Source: Aspidapion aeneum (taxonomy: Eukaryota; Arthropoda; Insecta; Coleoptera; Brentidae). From it: a stretch of 64,000 bases of DNA. The stretch is taken from the NCBI GenBank assembly GCA_963576565.1, contig OY755042.1:13184262-13248261 (forward strand), written 5' to 3'. How positions within the stretch are numbered: position 1 is the stretch's first letter; each line of letters starts with the position of its first letter. The notes beneath the pieces were generated by a model. It had not been told where the DNA came from. It made no database searches and worked only from the letters and a program-made list of their open reading frames with translations. Positions 57,671 through 64,000 of this stretch are shown here, piece after piece. A program made the position numbers and the translations under genes.

Positions 57671-58816
57671 TAGTGTTGTAAAATTTCCAGAAATATATTT
57701 TCGGAAATATTTTTAAAAATTAGAAATTTTACATTATACTAGATAAGACTAGAGACCCTGTATGTATGACATATTTTAAAGAAATAGAGACGCGACGAAC
57801 CCATCAAAGTCATTTAAACTCACATTTTTTGGTTGTGTTATTTTTTTGCCAGGTTCATTGGCGTTTCACTAAAATAATTTATGTTGTCAGCTACATTATA
57901 AACAAACAGGATTGTCCGTCACCCTCTGTAAATATTTGTCAAAATTCGCTAGAGTATAGAGGACCGATATTTCCTTCCTTTGATTTTTACTTTGATAAGT
58001 TTGTCGCGTCTCGAATTCTTTAAATTATATTATACATACAGGGTCTCTAGATATGACTAACCCCAATTAAAGTTATTTGACCACCGCGCAGAACTACTTT
58101 ATAAATCCATGTTTACATCATTCATAATTTTTTAAATAAGTACATTTCCAGAAATATATTTTCGGAAATATTTCGGGAAATATTTCCCGAAACATTGGAA
58201 ATATATGGAAATATTGGAAATATATGAAATATTAAAAAAATAAGAAAAAAGGGAATATTTATTTATAAAATCATAACAAAACACCGGAAAACGCAGAAGG
58301 CTTAAACATGAACATAAATCAGGAGTTATTCTTCAAACAAATATACAGAATTAAGGTCAAATTTGTACAACAAAAATCTTATTCTTGATATACACTACAC
58401 TATTTACTAGTCGAGCAAGAGGCATATCACACTCAATAACATCGTTTTGCCAGTCTACTTCCTCAAAATCTTCAATAGTATCGGAAATAAAAATTGTTCT
58501 ATAGTAAGTTTAATGCTTATAAGGGCCTATCCTTAAATGGCGTAACGCTTAAAGGGGAAGGGGGGGATTTGGCCTTGCGTTACACTTAATGTTATTTTAA
58601 TGTGTTTTTTCTTGAAAATGCGTTACGAGGGGGGGTGGGGGTCTAAAATCCTGAATTTTTGCGTTGCGTAATTTAAGGTTACAAAATATGAAAGATAATA
58701 ATAATATTTCCAATATTCTCAATATTTCCAATATTTCCGAGACATATTCGGAAATTTTCAATATTTCTATTTTTATGGAAATATTTCCAACGGAAATATT
58801 TCCATTTACATCACTA
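57671..58816. mobile_element. hAT-type element with GGAAATATTTCC arrays and perfect 8-bp duplication
   Basis: TAGTGTTGTAAAATTTCCAG at 57671 and GGAAATATTTCCATTTACAT with CACTA ending at 58816 are diverged inverted termini. GTCCTGTA flanks both exactly (57663-57670; 58817-58824). Subterminal regions are packed with GGAAATATTTCC-like palindromes (57687-57716, 58143-58225, 58700-58806), and ATTTCCAGAAATATATTTTC occurs in direct order at 57687 and 58143. A second element (57749-58050) is nested inside. No transposase remnant was recognised. Confidence 0.85.
57749..58050. mobile_element. Nested MITE with about 48-bp TIRs
   Basis: CTAGAGACCCTGTATGTATG at 57749 and CATACAGGGTCTCTAG ending at 58050 are inverted. 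The pairing runs on through TTTAAAGAA and GAGACGCGAC to about 57797/58003. The flanks ATAAGACT and ATATGACT resemble each other. The 85-codon frame inside is a by-product of the palindrome. Confidence 0.85.
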
Positions 58817-58824
58817 GTCCTGTA

Positions 58825-60330
58825 GGAGTGGTAAGACTTTATTAGAAGCAATATATTTTGCACGTACTTATGTACACTAGAAAAGCGGCATCTTATGTTA
58901 TATACCTATTTGTTTGTAATAGAAGTACTGGCAGTTCTACGAGAAGAGGGTACTGGTGGTAATTACCCCCCCCCCCCCCAGAGCCCGAAAAAAATATAGT
59001 AGGTATAAAGGCTGGTAGCTGCTACAGATAAGTTAAAGGCTAAAAAAATATTTTTGTTGGCTTTATTAGATTCCTGATCATAAGCGCATAGGAAAAAACG
59101 CAGAAAAAATATGCGCAAAGGAAAAAAATGCATACGAAAAAATCGCACGAGAAAAAAAACGCACAGATAAATGTTTTGTAACAGTTTTATCGATGTTTGC
59201 TGACAAAGAAAATAATCTTTCACGGCCTCTACTACTTCAAAAACAGCGCAAAAAAGACTGTTTCTTGATGAATATTAATATGGAGGAACTACGCTAAAAT
59301 AATAAATATGCATTATTAAGACAAAAAATACCTCGAATTCATATTTTTTTTTGCATTTTGCGACTAAACCCATCGGAAAATAGGAAGGGTTTATATATAA
59401 TTTTTTTCCTAGAATTGCTCAATTAACAATTCTATTAATGTTTGCTTACAAAGAAAATAAGTTCCAAAAAATTTCACGGCCTCCCCTACTATAGCGCTGA
59501 CTTTAAGGTTGACATAATATTAAAACATCTAAAAGATTTTCTTGGTCAAAAGGCGCGTTCAGTTATAGGCATATCAGTATGTTCAGAAATTAAGGGATTT
59601 GTCTGATTCTAGTCTCGGCCTTGCAAAATATAGACCAAATCAAGTTTTAAGTAAAATATAGTATTTTTGCGTACTATATATTTTTTCAACAGTATATAGT
59701 ACACAGATCCAAAATATAGTACAATACTATATAATATCTATAGTACGGTTGGCAACCCTACAGGTATGTGGAAACAAAGTAAACAGGCGATTTCGTTGGT
59801 CCGATATGACATAATGTTTAAAAAGAACAAATGCTGTTTCTAAATTAGCCTTCCACCATAAATTTTAATTTACGGCATTATGGTAAAAGTGATTGGCCCA
59901 CATGCAATTAGATATTTCATGTAGATAAGTTAATGGAAAGTATACAAAAGTGTCTGTATAAAACACCATTTTACTACTCTAAACAATGGGCTATAAAAAC
60001 AAGCTAACATAAACATTATCATACTCAAAAACTGATGAATGCATTATTATGTTTAGTCAGTTGGCGGAATGGATTGCAAAGTAAGATTTTATGTAGAATG
60101 AGACATTTAAATAACAATTGTAAACTGTAAATTGCTTTCCCGTGGTTGACTTCCACTTTTACATTAGCACCTTGTAAAACATGTGTGTATCATTCAATAC
60201 AATCTAAACACATAATATTAATGCATTATTTAATTTGTATACTTTGAAAGCTTATACAACTGTCGAAATAATATTATTTTTATATCCGACCGCTCTTGCT
60301 TATGTAGTTACCGCTTATTTGCTAAGAACA
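58825..60330. other. AT-rich DNA with minor duplications
   Basis: A C run sits at 58965-58979. TGTTTGCT(G/T)ACAAAGAAAATAA followed by TTTCACGGCCTC occurs twice (about 59195 and 59443). Repeated ACGCAGAAAAAA/GCGCAAAGGAAAA phrases lie at 59096-59166. No gene recognised. Confidence 0.45.
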
Positions 60331-60334
60331 GATT

Positions 60335-61330
60335 GACCAACAAAAATCGATCGATTGGCGATGGATTACTAAAAGTCCCTGGATATTTGGCTCCGATTTG
60401 AGTAAAAGAGCCTGTGTGACGTCAAAAATCCAAGATGACTACTTTTTTCAAATTTTTTGCAAGAAAGCGTAATAATTAATAAAGTAAAGAATTTAGTTTT
60501 ATATGTTAAAAACTAACAAAGATATGACATTTTTTTGGCTAAAAAATGATTTTTATTATAAAAATTTTTTTTTATCTTTCTTAGTTTATAAGATATAAAG
60601 AATTCCTTACCATGTTCATCGCTGTTTTCTTGTAAATAAAATCTTAATTACAGTTTTTCTGTAAAACTAGTTTAGGAAAAGTTATTTTCCAAAGTTTGTA
60701 AAAAAATTGAAAATACCGCCATTTTGGATTTATGGTGTCATATAGGCCCTCCAACTCAAATTTTAGGCAAACACCTGGCGATTTAATATTGAGTGATCCA
60801 TCACCAATCGATCGAGAGTAGTCTTTTGCTCAATCTTAAATTTTGATTTTTTTTTAAATTTAAAAAAATAACAATATCTTTTACAGTTAGTGAGATATAA
60901 AGCTTACTAAAACAATAATTCAATTGCTGTTCTATTGCAAACAAATCACAACCTTTAAAAAAAAAATTGCAATATTGGATCTATGACGTCACACAGGCGC
61001 TCTAACTCAAATTTAAGGCACCACCAGGCGATTTTTTATTGAGTCATTCATAACCAATCGATTTGGGGTAGTCTAAAAAAATTTTCCTAAATTTTGCTTT
61101 TTTGGGTAAAAAAAGAATGGCTATTTTTTAGTAATTTTTAAAAATTAATATCTTTGTTAGTTTTTAAGACATAAAGCTCATTTTTTTACCGTCTCGCTTG
61201 GTGTTCTATTGCAAACCAAAAACGATATAACAGTTTTATGTAAAACTAATTTATAAAAAGTTATAAGCTAAAGTTTGTGAAAAAAGCCACCATCTTGGAT
61301 TTATAACGTCACACCGGCGCGGCCCTCCTA
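60335..61330. repeat. Tandem and inverted repeat block, about 245-300-bp units
   Basis: The phrase 'ttggat-(T/C)TATG(A/G)(C/T)GTCA(C/T)A(C/T)(A/C)(G)GGC...CTCAAATTT...AGGC...CC(A/T)GGCGATT...ACCAATCGAT' occurs at 60730-60815 and 60970-61060. A partial copy lies at 61290-61330, and an inverted one at 60345-60440 (GATTGGCGATGG ... GTGACGTCAAAAATCCAA). Each unit also contains a 'GTTAGTTTTTAAGA(T/C)ATAAAG' and 'GT(A)AAACTA(A/G)TTTA' block. Confidence 0.75.
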
Positions 61331-61380
61331 CTAAAATCTTCCACAACTATCAAACGGGATACCACAGGCCACTTAACTTC

Positions 61381-62100
61381 TGTCCGGCCACAATAAAATG
61401 AGGTGCAAAATCTATGCGATCTATCTCCCTCTGTTCACAGCACTCTCGCCTAACTGAGTGACCTTCATTTTTAGCAAATTTACTATGAACAAAATTTTAA
61501 TATTACAAGAAAACACGGTACTCGTCGGGGTACGTTTAACCGAAATCGACTTCCGCCTGTTCATAATTCTCACCCATTTATTGGGTTTCTATTGTTACCA
61601 CTGGCTCAATTAGATCCCGGCCCGTTCACAATTCACACCCTTGTATTGGGCTATTGTTATCGCTCGGCTCAAACAGGATGACTAGGCACGTTTCATACAC
61701 ATTCTAAAATTTAAAAAAAAACAGTGGCGTATCATTCATACTTTTTTAGTTTTTTAATAAAAATGAGTGGAGTTCAAATTTTGAAGATATAAGGAATGAT
61801 TTTGGATTTTTGCAATTTTTAGAAAGTCAATTTGTATTTTTTTAGGTTTCTAGATTCGTACGCACCTACCTAATGAAATACGTAGGTATTATATAATAAG
61901 TATAAAATTTATGAAAAAATATTTATTTTTAGGAAAAATAGGGTATGGAGTTTTCCAGAAAACAAAGGCTAAGAAGGAGTAAAATATAAAATTAATACCT
62001 TATAATAATGAATTGAAAAATTATAGCACGCCACTGGATAGAGAAAGATAGCGCTAATTGAAGCCATCTCTTTTGCGCCTCATTTTATTATGGCCGGACA
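61381..62100. mobile_element. TIR element, TGTCCGGCCA ends
   Basis: TGTCCGGCCACAATAAAATG at 61381 and CATTTTATTATGGCCGGACA ending at 62100 are inverted repeats of about 28 bp. Inside, an 85-bp unit (TGTTCA(T/C)AATTC-CACCC-TATTGGG ... GGCTCAA) is duplicated at about 61558 and 61623. An inner pair CAGTGGCGT (61722) / ACGCCACTG (to 62036) suggests a nested hAT-type MITE. No target-site duplication found. Confidence 0.7.
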
Positions 62101-62845
62101 ATATATGTATGGTTGTTCATTTATTTTGTTTATTAATTCAATAAAAAGTTTGTTTTTTTATAAAAAAAAAACATTTTTCATGGTCATGTCATCGTGGAAA
62201 CGCCCAAAAATTTATTTTATACTGGACTATGTAAAGAGAACAGGATGGCTCCATGAGTGGATTAAGTCATAGACGTGGGGTATGACACGAACAAGAAGGG
62301 CCTTCTCTGGTCTACTTGCCGGACCTACGGATTACACCCCCCTCCACTACTACTACTACTTTGTTACCTGACCTCCTTTCAAAAAAACAAAGGGGAGATT
62401 GGGAATCGGATCATTTTTAGATAAAGGCAACAGGCAAAAGTTTTAATAAACTCAGTCTTGCTATTAAACAATAAATCGAAACAATTACCCATTGTCGTAA
62501 AATCACTTTGCTTTCAGTGCCCTACAAAAAGATTGTCCGCAGTTTGTATTATGATTATTTGTATAAGGGGGTGTCTATTGTAGTAGGGGTGACAATATGT
62601 TGACTTAATACGTATTAATGGATTGAAATTTAGGGTGGAATTCTGTGAGAAATGACATTACCTATTGTGACAAAATGCCTTGGTAAAATAAATAGCCTGC
62701 ATTAAGGGTTTAGGTTTGGTTCAAAGTAAAATTGTTCAATGTTTTATTAAGATTGGTCAAATAAACTTTAGAAAACACAAAAAAACAGGAAAAGGTACCA
62801 TTAACCCGTGGTAAAACTGGGCGCGAGCGATTCGGCGAGAAATAC

Positions 62846-63145
62846 CAGGCGCGGATTTACTTTGATAATGAGCATGGGCGCACCCCAAACCTTTGATTTT
62901 TTTACATAATTTCGACATATTTCATGATAAAACACAAACAATAGCTTAAAAGTTGACATCATGAGGCTTCGGCCCCCCCCCCCCCCAAGCAGCGGCGTAG
63001 TTTGTCGCGACCACGCGAAAGACATGATGACCTTTGTTTTTTTTTTTTGGTCGCACGCTTTTTGAGGGTGCGCCCTTGTTAGCGGTCGGGCCCCAAGAGG
63101 CCTCGGCCCCCCCCCCCCAAGACACATTCCTGGGTGCGCCACTGT
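62846..63145. mobile_element. Composite of hAT-type MITE ends
   Basis: CAGGCGCGGATTTAC at 62846 matches the terminus at 41355, GGGCGCACCCC and GGGTGCGCCC lie at about 62875 and 63068, and GGGTGCGCCACTG ends at 63144. Two C runs and CAGCGGCGTAGTTTGTCGCG at 62991 show further hAT-like ends. At least two short elements have inserted into each other; I could not resolve the order. Confidence 0.55.
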
Positions 63146-63304
63146 AATAAGCTCATTATTCATCATTATGAAGTTTAGATGTTTAAAAATTGTTAATGTT
63201 AACTTAGTTAATTGATTCATATTATGTTAGTAGGTATTTTTTGTCAGACGACTTTTTTTTTAATAACATTCACTCCTGCCTTTTCCCCGAGTTCCTAATG
63301 ATTG

Positions 63305-64000
63305 CAGTGGCGGCAGCTACAGGGAGGGCAACGGGTGTGCCCTCCCAAAACTAGTCAACAAACAATATTTTTAATTGATTTATTTAAAAAAAGTTAAATC
63401 TTCCCTTACGTCTAGCTCTTTTTATTAGATGCGGTTAATAACAACTTTATCAACGTAAATAATTACAAACCGGCAGTTGGATGTCTATGGATGGGTTTTA
63501 GTGAGCGGAGGCGGGAGGAATGTTTATTTTAGTTCACGTCAGCCATCTTTGTCGTGCGGTAGCGAACCGTGCCCTTGCTAAACGTTGCAGTTTCTATAAT
63601 TATTTTTTTATATGTATAGTTTATTCCAAGCTCTTGTGATTAGCAAAAAATGGTTGTAATATTTTTTTTGTAAGGATGGCCAAAGTCAAGATTTCTGGGG
63701 CATAAATTATTTTCATGCTGGGTTTATACAGACAGAAGTTAATATAAAAATACAAATATTTTGCTGTTTATTCAGTCAAAGACTCCTTTAACATTTTTGC
63801 CATGTTAGAAAGCTCTACCTGTACACTTAATTACGGATTTGTAGTATTGATTATTAGTCATACAGGTCAAATGATTTCTAAGAGATGGCGCTATCGCAAT
63901 TAAAATGAAGGGGTTTTAAGGATTTTATGCATCGCCGTCTTTGGCCTACTCAGCCGTTAAGAGTATTGTCATTAGATCGCGAAAAGAAAACCATTTTCTT
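63305..64000 (+). mobile_element. hAT family (as 34730), left end, runs off the window
   Basis: CAGTGGCGGCAGCTACAGGG at 63305, CCTCCCAAAACTAGTCAACA, AAATCTTCCCTTACG, GTAAATAATTACAAACCGGC and CTAAACGTTGCAGTTT follow the order of 34730-35045. The copy diverges or continues past about 63600; the right end and any transposase would be beyond the window. Confidence 0.75.

Noticed and set aside
57766..58023. 85-codon open frame
   Set aside because: Lies entirely inside a MITE with inverted arms; no homology.
58963..59223. Phe/Leu/Arg-rich membrane-like protein
   Set aside because: It comes from A-rich GCGCAGAAAAAA phrases; no start context or conservation was seen.
62801..63220. 139-codon minus-strand protein
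   Set aside because: Runs through poly-C tracts and hAT-type MITE ends; glycine runs are translations of the C tracts.

Overview
This looks like nuclear DNA from an insect. Two host-gene fragments show it: the terminal exon of a ladybird/LBX-type homeobox gene (minus strand, 51473-51855), and the last two exons of an SLC17-type transporter (plus strand, 4635-4810 and 7806-7982). The transposable-element (TE) mix also fits an arthropod: jockey/CR1-like, RTE-like and R1/I-like LINEs, Penelope-like elements, hAT, mariner, PIF/Harbinger, a Mutator-like foldback and many MITEs. A beetle is plausible, but the order cannot be fixed by eye. The rest is AT-rich, intron-like or intergenic DNA filled with decayed mobile elements. 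No rRNA, tRNA or CRISPR array was recognised.

Layout. 0-8 kb: a decayed arthropod repeat-protein fragment, an RTE-like LINE remnant, a foldback DNA element, then the 3' end of the SLC17 gene with a 3-kb intron. 8-13.7 kb: an 8-bp G-rich minisatellite (about 9.2-10.75 kb) lying between inverted copies of a dispersed repeat, a LINE C-terminal fragment and an 888-bp foldback MITE. 15-24 kb: hAT transposase and mariner pieces, a jockey-like LINE (minus), a 630-bp hAT-type element and a CR1-like LINE (plus). 26-31.7 kb: short hAT MITE, two Penelope-like endonuclease fragments in opposite orientation around a LINE, a THAP first exon and nested MITEs. 34-40.4 kb: a 1.3-kb hAT derivative, a long palindrome carrying hammerhead-ribozyme-like cores on both arms, and a LINE whose endonuclease reading frame is split by a PIF/Harbinger element and a Mutator-like foldback. 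40-47.8 kb: many small elements with terminal inverted repeats. 47.8-51 kb: featureless AT-rich DNA. 51-64 kb: the ladybird exon, further MITEs, a LINE 3' end with its tail, and a second long hAT copy running off the end.

Function. Only the homeobox exon and the SLC17 exons look like functioning host coding sequence. The two genes converge (plus at about 8 kb, minus at about 51 kb) and are 43 kb apart. Everything recognised as transposase or reverse transcriptase is broken by stops, frameshifts or truncation, so no autonomous element is intact here. The most unusual structures are the paired hammerhead-like palindrome (36175-36569), the G-quadruplex-prone minisatellite (9343-10625) and the three-layer nested insertion (37347-40046).
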